A stretch of DNA of 64,000 nt from JACKAQ01 sp965227145. Its GTDB lineage: Bacteria; Calditrichota; Calditrichia; RBG-13-44-9; J075. The notes below the pieces were generated by a model. The model did no database searches, was not told where the DNA came from, and worked only from the letters and a program-made list of their open reading frames with translations. Position 1 is the first letter of the stretch, and the number at the start of each line of letters is the position of its first letter. The stretch spans positions 5,084,001 through 5,148,000 of the forward strand of contig OZ245730.1 of the NCBI GenBank assembly GCA_965227145.1. Reading direction: 5' to 3'. The translations under genes and the position numbers were made by a program. Below are positions 45,004 through 53,638 of this stretch, piece after piece.

Positions 45004-47070
45004 GTGAAAAAAGAACGATACATGCTGACCAGCGCGCTGCCATACGCGAACGGACCCATTCACCTCGGACATTTGGCAGGTGCCTACTTACCGGGTGATA
45101 TTTTTGCGCGATACAGCCGCATGAAAGGGCGGGATGTGCTATACATCTGCGGTTCCGATGAACATGGCGTTCCGATTATGCTGCGCGCCCGCGCAGAAGG
45201 CGTTTCGCCGCAGGATATTGTGGACCGCTATCACGCAATCATCAAAGATAGTTTCGAAAAAGTAGGCATGTCGTTCGATTTCTACGGGCGAACATCCTCT
45301 CCGGTGCATCACGAAACCAGCCAGGAATTTTTCCGGACGCTGGCCGAGAAAGATAAGTTCATCCTCAAATCCGAAGAACAATTATTTGACGAAGAAGCCG
45401 GTATTTTTTTGGCGGACAGGTTTGTGCGCGGCACTTGCCCAAACTGCGGATATGAGGATGCCTACGGCGATCAGTGCGAAAAATGCGGCACCTCGCTCAG
45501 CCCGACAGAATTAATAAATCCGCGCAGCGCCATTACCGATACAAAACCGGTGATGAAGGAAACCACTCACTGGTATTTGCCGTTGGCCGAATTCCAGAAA
45601 CGACTGGAAGACTGGATCAACACCCGCGAAAACTGGCGCCCGAATGTGATGGGACAAATCAAAAGCTGGTTCAACCAGGAATTGAAAGATCGCGCGATGA
45701 CCCGCGATTTACCCTGGGGCGTCAATATTCCCGCTGATGTCGCGGAAAAAGCCGGTGTCGATCCTTCCGGCAAAAAGCTGTATGTCTGGTTCGATGCGCC
45801 GATCGGATACATTTCCGCATCCAAAGAGTGGGCAATCCAGCAGGGCGATCCGGATGCCTGGAAGCCGTACTGGCAACACCCGGACAGCAAGTTGGTGCAT
45901 TTCATCGGTAAAGACAATATTGTTTTCCACTGCCTGATTTTCCCGGCGATGTTGATGGAACACGGCGATTACGTGCTGCCGGTGAACGTGCCCGCAAACG
46001 AATTTCTCAATCTGGAAGGCAACAAATTTTCCACCAGCCGAAATTATGCGGTTTGGCTGAATGAATATCTCGAAAAATTTGATCCCGATTCGTTGCGCTA
46101 CACGCTCACGGCAAACATGCCCGAAACCCGTGACGCTGATTTTTCGTGGAGCGAATTTCAATCGCGGCACAACAACGAACTCGCGGATATTTTGGGCAAT
46201 TTTGTGAATCGCACGTTCACGTTTATCAGCAAATATTATGAAAATGAATTGCCGCAATGCGCCGCTCTCGATGCGATGGATCGCGAATTGCTGGAAAATA
46301 TCGCGCAGGCGCGCGATGGCGTTGGCGAAGCACTGGACAATTTCCAGTTCAAGGAAGCGCTCAAACGATTGATGAATCTCGGGCGTTTCGCAAATAAATA
46401 TTTTAACGATAAAGCGCCGTGGATCACCCGGAAATCCGACCCGCAGCAATGCGCCACAACCCTTAATTTATGCGCTCAAACGATCCGCTCGCTGGCGGTG
46501 CTGATGAGCCCGTTCATCCCCTTTTCATCCGAAAAAATTTGGCGGATGATCCGGTTGGATGGAAAACCGGCGCAGGCAAACTGGGACGCCATCGCCGACC
46601 TGCAACTGACGGACGGGCACAAACTGGGCACTGCGGAAATCCTTTTCCGTAAAATTGAAGACGAGGTTATTCAGGCGGAAGTGGACAAATTAGCGCAGGC
46701 ATTGGCAGGCAACGCTGCCGAAGCTGCACAACCGGCGGAGGAACAACAGTTGATCAGTATCGACGATTTTCAAAAAATAGAGCTGCGAACCGCAACAATT
46801 ATGGCAGCCGAAGCAATACCCAAAGCAAAAAAATTATTGAAGTTACAGGTTGACCTCGGCACAGAAAAACGGCAGCTCGTTGCCGGGCTGGCGGAACACT
46901 ACCAGCCGGAGGATCTGATCGGGAAAACCGTAATTATGCTTGCAAACCTGCAGCCTGCGACCATTCGCGGTGTTGAATCGCAGGGAATGTTGCTGGCGGT
47001 TGAGGGCGAAAACGGATTGGCGATCCTCACACCCGAAAAACCGGTGCCACCGGGCAAACGGGTTTCATAA
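45004..47070 (+). CDS. metG: Methionine-tRNA ligase
   Basis: 688 residues from a GTG at 45004, chosen because GGGGAGG lies upstream and family members begin close to YMLTSALPYANGPIHLGHLA. An ATG at 44968 would add 12 residues but has no ribosome site. The HIGH motif is HLGH and the KMSKS-like motif is KFSTSRN. A zinc knuckle (CPNCGYEDAYGDQCEKCG) is present. A C-terminal tRNA-binding domain (DDFQKIELRTATIMAAE) is attached. It charges initiator and elongator tRNA with methionine. Confidence 0.97.
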   Translation: MKKERYMLTSALPYANGPIHLGHLAGAYLPGDIFARYSRMKGRDVLYICGSDEHGVPIMLRARAEGVSPQDIVDRYHAIIKDSFEKVGMSFDFYGRTSSPVHHETSQEFFRTLAEKDKFILKSEEQLFDEEAGIFLADRFVRGTCPNCGYEDAYGDQCEKCGTSLSPTELINPRSAITDTKPVMKETTHWYLPLAEFQKRLEDWINTRENWRPNVMGQIKSWFNQELKDRAMTRDLPWGVNIPADVAEKAGVDPSGKKLYVWFDAPIGYISASKEWAIQQGDPDAWKPYWQHPDSKLVHFIGKDNIVFHCLIFPAMLMEHGDYVLPVNVPANEFLNLEGNKFSTSRNYAVWLNEYLEKFDPDSLRYTLTANMPETRDADFSWSEFQSRHNNELADILGNFVNRTFTFISKYYENELPQCAALDAMDRELLENIAQARDGVGEALDNFQFKEALKRLMNLGRFANKYFNDKAPWITRKSDPQQCATTLNLCAQTIRSLAVLMSPFIPFSSEKIWRMIRLDGKPAQANWDAIADLQLTDGHKLGTAEILFRKIEDEVIQAEVDKLAQALAGNAAEAAQPAEEQQLISIDDFQKIELRTATIMAAEAIPKAKKLLKLQVDLGTEKRQLVAGLAEHYQPEDLIGKTVIMLANLQPATIRGVESQGMLLAVEGENGLAILTPEKPVPPGKRVS

Positions 47071-47094
47071 ATTAGCAGAAAGGATGCACAACCT

Positions 47095-47946
47095 ATGCGA
47101 CATATTTTTATCCTTTTAGCTGCAATCCTGTTGATTGCCGGATGCGGTAAACCACAGGAATCGCCAAAAAAACCGGATGTTTCGGCGAAAGCACTGCCGC
47201 TGGTTGCGGAAAACGCCGATTCGCTGGTTTACACCATGCGCACCATCGAAAAGCGCAGCGGCGATTGCAGCGGTGGCAACGGTTGCGCAACGGTTCAGCT
47301 AACTTTTCCGGAGATCGTTTCTGCGCAGCGAAATGCCGTTGCGGATTCGCTCCGTTTGCTGACACAATCGCATATTTTTGCACCGGTTTATGCGGATGAG
47401 GCGGTCAACGCACGCGGCATTATGGCACGAACCGCCGATGGGTTTGCAAATCAATTTTTTGCCGAATTCGAGAAAATGCAGCAGGAATCGCCCGGATACG
47501 TCTCCGCCTGGACAGTGGAGCGCAACATGCGCGTGTTGCAAAATGCGCCGCCGCTACTTTCGCTGGAGATCAGCGAAATGACCTACACCGGCGGTGCGCA
47601 CCCGAACGCTTTCACACGCTACGTCAATATTGATACGCGGACAGGCCAACAGATCCGGCTGGCTGATTTGCTGAAATCCGGCGCACTCGAAAAATTGCAG
47701 GCAATCGCGGAAAAACGTTTCCGCGCCCAAATGGAAATGCCCGAAAAAGAAAGCTGGGAGCAAAAAGGATTTTTCTTTGAAAACAACCGGTTCGAGCTGA
47801 ATGACAATTTCCGGATTGGCGACAACGGGCTGGAATTTTTGTTCAATCCATATGAAATTGCGCCATACGCGTTTGGCGCGATGACTCTCGAATTACCATT
47901 TTCGGAAATTGGCGACTTGTTGAGAAAATCTGAGTATCTTCAATAA
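47095..47946 (+). CDS. DUF3298/RsiV-type lipoprotein
   Basis: 283 residues. The lipoprotein signal is MRHIFILLAAILLIAGC. The middle and end show the DUF4163-DUF3298 pair: LEISEMTYTGGAHPNAFTRY, NIDTRTGQQIRLADLL, and LEFLFNPYEIAPYAFG. The domain is shared with the anti-sigma factor RsiV but is widespread in envelope lipoproteins; no sigma factor is directly linked. AAAGGAT precedes the ATG. Confidence 0.88.
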   Translation: MRHIFILLAAILLIAGCGKPQESPKKPDVSAKALPLVAENADSLVYTMRTIEKRSGDCSGGNGCATVQLTFPEIVSAQRNAVADSLRLLTQSHIFAPVYADEAVNARGIMARTADGFANQFFAEFEKMQQESPGYVSAWTVERNMRVLQNAPPLLSLEISEMTYTGGAHPNAFTRYVNIDTRTGQQIRLADLLKSGALEKLQAIAEKRFRAQMEMPEKESWEQKGFFFENNRFELNDNFRIGDNGLEFLFNPYEIAPYAFGAMTLELPFSEIGDLLRKSEYLQ

Positions 47947-47984
47947 ATACAGATATTTACACGCCACTGCATTGAAATAAGAAA

Positions 47985-48005
47985 GGGCGCGACAACGCCG
48001 CGCCC
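47985..48005. terminator. GC-rich hairpin between convergent genes
   Basis: GGGCGCG and CGCGCCC pair around ACAACGC, between the DUF3298 and ArsM stop codons. There is no immediate T run, so terminator function is only likely by position. Confidence 0.45.
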
Positions 48006-48044
48006 CAACAATCACATCTTTTTCAAATTTCAAAAATTCTGCTG

Positions 48045-48839
48045 TTACAACGGCTTTACCGCTTCGATGGTTGCCGAAAGCACAAAATTATCAATTGGTG
48101 AACCGGGCACCCATTCGCGGATAAATTCGCGGCTCTCATCTTTCGGTTGCAGCCGGATATTTTCAAATCCAACCGCAGCCAGCATTTTTTCCAGCGAATC
48201 GACTGTGGATGCGCCGGAAACGCAGCCGGAATACATCGCCAAATCATTTTTGATATGATCCGGAAGCGCCGCAGTTGCAACCACATCGGAAATTGCCAGC
48301 CTTCCGCCGGGTTTCAGCACCCGGAATGATTCCCGGAAAACCTGCTCTTTTTCCGGTGACAAATTGATCACGCAGTTGGAAATAATCACATCAACTGTTG
48401 CATCTGCCAATGGCAAATGTTCGATCTCGCCCAACCGGAATTCAACATTCGTAAATCCTGCATTTTCAGCGTTTTGGCGCGCCTTGCTGATCATATCCGG
48501 CGTCATGTCCACGCCGATAACGGCACCGTTTTCGCCAACGGCGCGCGCCGCCAGAAAACAATCGAATCCGGCACCGCTGCCCAAATCGAGCACGATTTCG
48601 CCGCTTTTCAGTGCAGCTATCGCCTGCGGATTTCCGCAACCGAGACCCAAATTTGCGCCATCCGGCACACTGCCGAGTTCGTCCGCTGAGTAGCCCAATT
48701 TTTGGGAAATTTGGTCCGGATTAATTTGTATGGTGGGTTCGCAACAGCCGGAGGAGCCACAGCCCGTTTGTTCGGACCGGGCAATTTTTGCGTAATTTTC
48801 CCGCACAGCTTCGCGTATTTGATCATTTTTTAATTGCAT
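48045..48839 (-). CDS. arsM: Arsenite methyltransferase
   Basis: 264 residues. The SAM-binding fold has VLDLGSGAGFDCFLAARAVG and VIGVDMTPDMISKAR. NLGLGCGNP (C68), ISNCVINLSPEKEQ (C156) and MYSGCVSGA (C206) hold the cysteines that bind As(III). An N-terminal CGSSGCC cluster adds further thiols. It methylates arsenite for detoxification. It follows the SigZ-type sigma factor gene by 80 bases on the same strand. Confidence 0.95.
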   Translation of the reverse strand: MQLKNDQIREAVRENYAKIARSEQTGCGSSGCCEPTIQINPDQISQKLGYSADELGSVPDGANLGLGCGNPQAIAALKSGEIVLDLGSGAGFDCFLAARAVGENGAVIGVDMTPDMISKARQNAENAGFTNVEFRLGEIEHLPLADATVDVIISNCVINLSPEKEQVFRESFRVLKPGGRLAISDVVATAALPDHIKNDLAMYSGCVSGASTVDSLEKMLAAVGFENIRLQPKDESREFIREWVPGSPIDNFVLSATIEAVKPL

Positions 48840-48919
48840 CTGTAAAGCTCCTTATTTTGGTTATTGTTCACTGCGTAAGACGAAAGAGCTTTCCAAAAGA
48901 CGCAACATTTATTGAAAAA

Positions 48920-49465
48920 TCAGCATTTTTCGCAATCGTTGCGCTCGTAATCGTAAATATTGCCGGTTGGATCGACAATCACCCGGCAGCAGGCGAGATA
49001 AATTTGTTTCAATAATTCGCGACCGCGCTGGATGCGCGATTTGGTTGCGGTGAGGGAAAGATTGAGTTTTTGGGCAATTTCTTTTTGCGGCAATCCCATC
49101 AGGTCAGCCATCCACACCGGTTCCCGGTAGTTTTTTGGCAACATCAGCATCATCGGTTTAAGGCATTCGGCGATTTCCAGACGGACGGCGTCGCTCGCTT
49201 CTGAATCCGGTTCCGGCAGATGTTCAGACAGCACTGCCGGAATTTTCCGGGTTCGATAATGGTCGATAATTGCATTTCGGGAGATTTGATAAATCCAGCT
49301 TTTTAAATGGGTTATATCACTCAGCGAATCCGTTTTTTCAAATATTTTCAGAAAAATATCCTGAACGATGTCCTCCGCAACGGCGGCATCGGAAACGCGT
49401 TTTTGCACAAAACCGTGCAGTTGATCGTGATATTCCTGCCAGATTTTTTCAAAATCAATCATCAT
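48920..49465 (-). CDS. SigZ-type ECF sigma factor
   Basis: 181 residues. Region 2 (VAEDIVQDIFLKIFEKTDSL, HLKSWIYQISRNAIIDHYR) and region 4 (KNYREPVWMADLMGLPQKEI, LSLTATKSRIQRGRELLKQ) are clear. The tail has a cysteine motif, ACCRVIVDPTGNIYDYERND followed by CEKC, that marks SigZ-like factors and suggests metal or redox sensing without a separate anti-sigma. arsM follows and the large LVIVD/Ig-like gene precedes it by 23 bases. Its target promoters are unknown. Confidence 0.93.
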   Translation of the reverse strand: MMIDFEKIWQEYHDQLHGFVQKRVSDAAVAEDIVQDIFLKIFEKTDSLSDITHLKSWIYQISRNAIIDHYRTRKIPAVLSEHLPEPDSEASDAVRLEIAECLKPMMLMLPKNYREPVWMADLMGLPQKEIAQKLNLSLTATKSRIQRGRELLKQIYLACCRVIVDPTGNIYDYERNDCEKC

Positions 49466-49488
49466 TCACTCAAAGTATTCTGATACAA

Positions 49489-52400
49489 TCATTCATTTCC
49501 AGATTGCGGCGGTGCCGGCGGTGCCGGTTTGTCCGCAACAACAATGGTCACGGTTTGCGATGACTGCAGTCCGGCAGCGTCTTTCACCACAAAATCGATG
49601 CGATAGGTGCCCTGTTGATCGTCGCCGGGTGTCCAACTGAATTCGCCGGAGTTGGCATCGAGATTAGCACCGGGCGGCATTGTGGCTGCGCTGTATTGCA
49701 ATTTGCCGTTGTCTTCAGAATCGGGATCGTTGCCTTCCAAACGGAATTGCAGCGATTCGCCTTCGGTAATTTGCTGCTCGCCGGGAGCGGTCAGGCTCGG
49801 TTGGCGATTAACATTTTCAACCGTAACTGCAAAATTTACAGTAGCTTCGGCATTGCCATCGCTAACCGCGTAAGTAAGCGTATGACTGCCACTCTGGTTG
49901 AAATCGGGTTTCCAGGAAACGGTGCGGCTGGCGGCATCGAACGATGCACCGGCGGGCAAATTGGGCATTGAATACGTCAATTTCCCGGCATCTTCCGCAT
50001 CGGGATCGCTGGCTTCCGGCAATTGGGTGCTCCACGATTCATCTTCTGTTGCGGTTTGTGCGGCAGGTTCAGCCAAAACCGGCGGACGATTGACGTGCCG
50101 GATGCTGATTGTCACGGTTTCCGAATCGCTGGCGCCAACCGGATCATTCACGGAAATCGCGATGGAATATTCGCCGCTTTGCTCAAATGTCGGCGTCCAG
50201 TTCAACGCGCCGTTTTCGGGATTGAGCACAGCACCGGCGGGTAAATTTTCCGCGCTGTAGCGCAATTTTCCGGCATCTTCCGCATCGGGATCGCTGGCGC
50301 TGTAAGTGACATTCAGCGTTTGGTTTTCATCGCCGGATGCGGGCGAAACTGCAGCAAATTCCGGCGCACGATTCACATGATTTACGGTGATATTCACTGG
50401 CTGCTCAGCGCTGGCACCTGCCGGATCGCTGACAACCGCAGTGAGCGCATACGAGCCGGATTGCTCAAACGAAGGTGTCCAATTGAGTTGTCCGGTGGCG
50501 GCATTTAATTGAGCGCCTGCGGGTAAGTTTGCAATACTGTAAACCAGTTTTCCGGCGTCTTCTTTGTCGGGATCACTACCGGTAAGCGCGATGCTCAACG
50601 GCTGATTTTCATCGATACTTTCGGCGGCAACGGCGGCAAGCGCCGGTGTGCGGTTCACATGATTCACCGTAACAGCGGCAATTTGCTGTGCGCTCAGTCC
50701 GGCGGGATCGATCACCGAAAATGTGATTGAATATTCGCCGGATTGCTCGAACGTCGGCAGCCAGGTGAAAGTGCCGGTTGCATCGTCAAATGTTGAGCCG
50801 ACAGGCAAACTGTTTGCCGACAGCTTCAGTTTTCCGGCATCTTCCGTGTCGGGATCGCTGGCGGTTACTGTGAATGTAAGTGTCTGATTTTCATTAACTT
50901 GCTGTGCGGAAATTGCTGCAAGTTCCGGCACGCGATTCACATGTTGCACCTGAATGACGGTTGATGTGGAATCGCTGTATTCGCCATCGCTGACGATAAA
51001 AGTTACCGGATATTCATCCGATTGGTCAAATGTGGGTGTCCACGAAAACGCGCCGGATGCGGCGTCCAGCGTTGCACCTTCGGGCAGCGAAATTGCCGAA
51101 AATACCAGCTTCCCGCTGTCTTCCGTGTCCGGATCGCTGGCGGAAAGGCTGAACTGCAGCGACTGGTTTTCATCAATTTGATGTGCGGCGGCTTCCGCGA
51201 TTACCGGTGCACGATTGACGTGATTGACCGTCACCGCCACCTGCTGACCGGCAACCAACCCGGACGGGTCAGTAACCGCAAACCGGACATCGTAGCTGCC
51301 GGATTGTTCGAATGTTGGTGTCCAACTGAAGGTGCGGGTTGCGGGATCGAAGGTTGCGCCAGCGGGCAAATTTTCGGCGGAAAAAGTCAGTTTTCCGTCA
51401 TCTTCCACATCGGGGTCGCTGCCGCTGACAGTAAAGGTAAGTGATTGATTTTCATCAACTTCCTGCGCCATTATCTGATCGAGAACCGGCGTGCGGTTCA
51501 CATGCGTAACCGCGATGTCAAAATTGGTTGTATCGCTGAGATTTCCGGCGGTCATTATCACGCTAATACCCGGATATTTCCCGGATTGGTCAAATGTCGG
51601 CGTCCACGAAAAGGTGCGGGTTGCCGGATCGAACATTGCGCCGGCGGGCAAATTTTCCGCCCGGAACGCAATGGCGTTTTGGTCTTCGCTATCCGGCTCG
51701 TTGCCGGATGCCTGCACGATGAGCGCCTCGTTTTCGGGAATCGATTGTGCTGCGATTGCATCCAAAACCGGCGGACGATCCACATGTTGAATTTGCAACG
51801 TTGTCGTTTCGCGATCGATGCCGCCTGCGCCGTCTTCCATCAAAAAATCGACGACGTAACTGCCCGATTGTTCGAATGTGGGTGTCCAGCTAAATGCGCG
51901 GGTTGCCGGATCGAACGTTGCGCCTTCCGGCAAATTTTCGGCGTAATAGTTGAGGCGTTGCTGATCTTCCGCGTCGGGATCGCTCCCGGCTTCCAGCGTA
52001 AAAGCGAGCAACTGGTTTTCCGCGATGCCGGCGTCTGCGGGACGCGGTAAATCCGGATTGCGGTTGACATGCGCAACGTTCAGCGCAATTGTATCGCTGG
52101 CGCTCAATTCGGATTCGGTTTGTTCAACAATCCGGAAAACGAGATCGTTGTATGTTCCCGATTGTTCGAAAGTGGGTGTCCACGAGAAGGTGCCGGTCTG
52201 GTCGTCAAATGCGGCGCCGTCCGGCAGATTAAAAGCCTGATACACAAATGCGTCGCCGTCCGGTTCGGTGGCATCCAACTGTATCGTAAACAGTTCATTT
52301 TCTTTAAGTTGCATATCGGTGAGATCAGCCAGACGCGGGCTGTTGTTGTGCCGTAAAATTTCCGTGTGATTGTTGGCGGCGAGAAATACATACACATCCC

Positions 52401-53319
52401 GTTTGTAAACGCCGTAGCTGATATCTTCCGTCGCAAACTGACCTTCGAGGAACGGCTTGGCGAGATCGTTTACATTTACAATTCGCAATCCGGTGTTTCG
52501 ATTTGCCAAATAGACATAGCTGCCGGATTTGTGAATGCTGCCAACAAAACCGCCTTTGCCAAACTGGCTGACGATCACCGGCGCTTCGGGTGTGGAAATA
52601 TCCGCGATCGTCAATCCGCCGGGGCCTTCTGCCATGTACACGTAAGGGCTTTCAACCTGAACCATCATTGTGTTAAAATTGGTGCGTAGCTGCCCGATTT
52701 GTTGGGGTTCGCTACCGGATAAATCGAAAATCAGCAGCCCGTTATTTTTAGCTGCCGCATACAGTTTACCATCCTGAACAGTGGTTTGTTGAATCCATTT
52801 TCCCGGTGTTTTGATGTGCCGGATGCCCGGTGCCGTTACATCCGAAATGTCCACAATTACAAATCCGGAATCGCCCATTGCCGCATACAGCTGCTGACCC
52901 TCAACAAATGCGTCATATGCATTGCCGGGTAATTTAATGCCCGCAATCCGGCGAATATTTGTGATATCACTATAATCGTAGATGATCACACCCGACGAAT
53001 GATTGGCAACATAAGCCCGGTTATCGCTGACAAATGTCGTGTAAGATTCATCTTCCGAGGGGAAAACGGCGAGCTGTTTCGGGTTTCTAATATCAGCAAT
53101 ATCAACAACTTGCAACCCTGCCCAGAAATTGGTAATAAACAGTAAATCGCCCGAAAGTGTTACTTGCCGGGCACCGTCCTTATATTCCAGAACCGACTGT
53201 GGCGGTGTAATTTGAGCGATGCGCTCAGCCGTCGCTTTTTGGGCAAACACACTATTTGGCATGCCTCCTGCAACGGTCATCATAAAAATCAATGTTAAGC
53301 AGTATCCCAATGCCTTCAT
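49489..53319 (-). CDS. Giant secreted LVIVD-propeller and Ig-like (He_PIG/cadherin-like) repeat protein
   Basis: 1276 residues from the ATG at 53319, with AGGAGTGG upstream (an in-frame TTG at 53391 is less likely). A signal peptide precedes about six LVIVD repeats (AGLQVVDIADIRNPKQLAV, SGFVIVDISDVTAPGIRH), a propeller seen in extracellular proteins. Ten Ig-like repeats of ~93 residues follow, each with DENQSL, SDPD.ED, NLPAGA and FSWTPTFEQSG. The Asp-rich positions fit calcium binding. There is no sorting domain at the C-terminus. Surface adhesion is a reasonable guess. It precedes the sigma factor gene by 23 bases. Confidence 0.93.
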   Translation of the reverse strand: MKALGYCLTLIFMMTVAGGMPNSVFAQKATAERIAQITPPQSVLEYKDGARQVTLSGDLLFITNFWAGLQVVDIADIRNPKQLAVFPSEDESYTTFVSDNRAYVANHSSGVIIYDYSDITNIRRIAGIKLPGNAYDAFVEGQQLYAAMGDSGFVIVDISDVTAPGIRHIKTPGKWIQQTTVQDGKLYAAAKNNGLLIFDLSGSEPQQIGQLRTNFNTMMVQVESPYVYMAEGPGGLTIADISTPEAPVIVSQFGKGGFVGSIHKSGSYVYLANRNTGLRIVNVNDLAKPFLEGQFATEDISYGVYKRDVYVFLAANNHTEILRHNNSPRLADLTDMQLKENELFTIQLDATEPDGDAFVYQAFNLPDGAAFDDQTGTFSWTPTFEQSGTYNDLVFRIVEQTESELSASDTIALNVAHVNRNPDLPRPADAGIAENQLLAFTLEAGSDPDAEDQQRLNYYAENLPEGATFDPATRAFSWTPTFEQSGSYVVDFLMEDGAGGIDRETTTLQIQHVDRPPVLDAIAAQSIPENEALIVQASGNEPDSEDQNAIAFRAENLPAGAMFDPATRTFSWTPTFDQSGKYPGISVIMTAGNLSDTTNFDIAVTHVNRTPVLDQIMAQEVDENQSLTFTVSGSDPDVEDDGKLTFSAENLPAGATFDPATRTFSWTPTFEQSGSYDVRFAVTDPSGLVAGQQVAVTVNHVNRAPVIAEAAAHQIDENQSLQFSLSASDPDTEDSGKLVFSAISLPEGATLDAASGAFSWTPTFDQSDEYPVTFIVSDGEYSDSTSTVIQVQHVNRVPELAAISAQQVNENQTLTFTVTASDPDTEDAGKLKLSANSLPVGSTFDDATGTFTWLPTFEQSGEYSITFSVIDPAGLSAQQIAAVTVNHVNRTPALAAVAAESIDENQPLSIALTGSDPDKEDAGKLVYSIANLPAGAQLNAATGQLNWTPSFEQSGSYALTAVVSDPAGASAEQPVNITVNHVNRAPEFAAVSPASGDENQTLNVTYSASDPDAEDAGKLRYSAENLPAGAVLNPENGALNWTPTFEQSGEYSIAISVNDPVGASDSETVTISIRHVNRPPVLAEPAAQTATEDESWSTQLPEASDPDAEDAGKLTYSMPNLPAGASFDAASRTVSWKPDFNQSGSHTLTYAVSDGNAEATVNFAVTVENVNRQPSLTAPGEQQITEGESLQFRLEGNDPDSEDNGKLQYSAATMPPGANLDANSGEFSWTPGDDQQGTYRIDFVVKDAAGLQSSQTVTIVVADKPAPPAPPQSGNE
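49580..52370 (-). repeat. Ten tandem ~280-bp repeats in the Ig-like region
   Basis: The coding repeats recur about every 280 bases with near-fixed blocks such as TTCGAACAATCCGG-like segments around FSWTPTFEQSG and the HVNR.P linker. Conservation is highest in the middle of the array, while the first and last copies are more diverged. Such arrays can gain or lose units by recombination. Confidence 0.8.
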
Positions 53320-53638
53320 CAACCACTCCTGTGTACTTTGTTGAATTAAGGAAAATATACCAAACCCATCCAGCCAAAGCAATGATTCCATTTAGGTTAT
53401 CAAAAATTTTAGCCAATTTGATTGTAGCAAATATCCTACCAATATACTATTATCGGCAATAATAAATTTGACGCATGACCTAAATAGTTGGTTTGATAAA
53501 GATATCACTTGCGTCTGAATTAGTAATCGTTAGAAATACTGCGGGATTCAATTTACAAAGATCATGAAAAAGTGTAAAAAATATGATCACTTTTGCGAAT
53601 GATTACGGTGGGAAAATCAGTTGTTCCGGTGTCGGTAT
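53320..53638. other. A/T-rich intergenic region upstream of the LVIVD/Ig gene
   Basis: 319 bases between two minus-strand genes. It should hold the promoter for 53319 and the end signals of the TPR gene. The A/T-rich part 53400-53480 suits a promoter. A weak hairpin (AAAAGTG/CACTTTT, 53568-53594) ends in T's on the minus strand and may terminate the TPR gene. I see no small gene. Confidence 0.45.
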
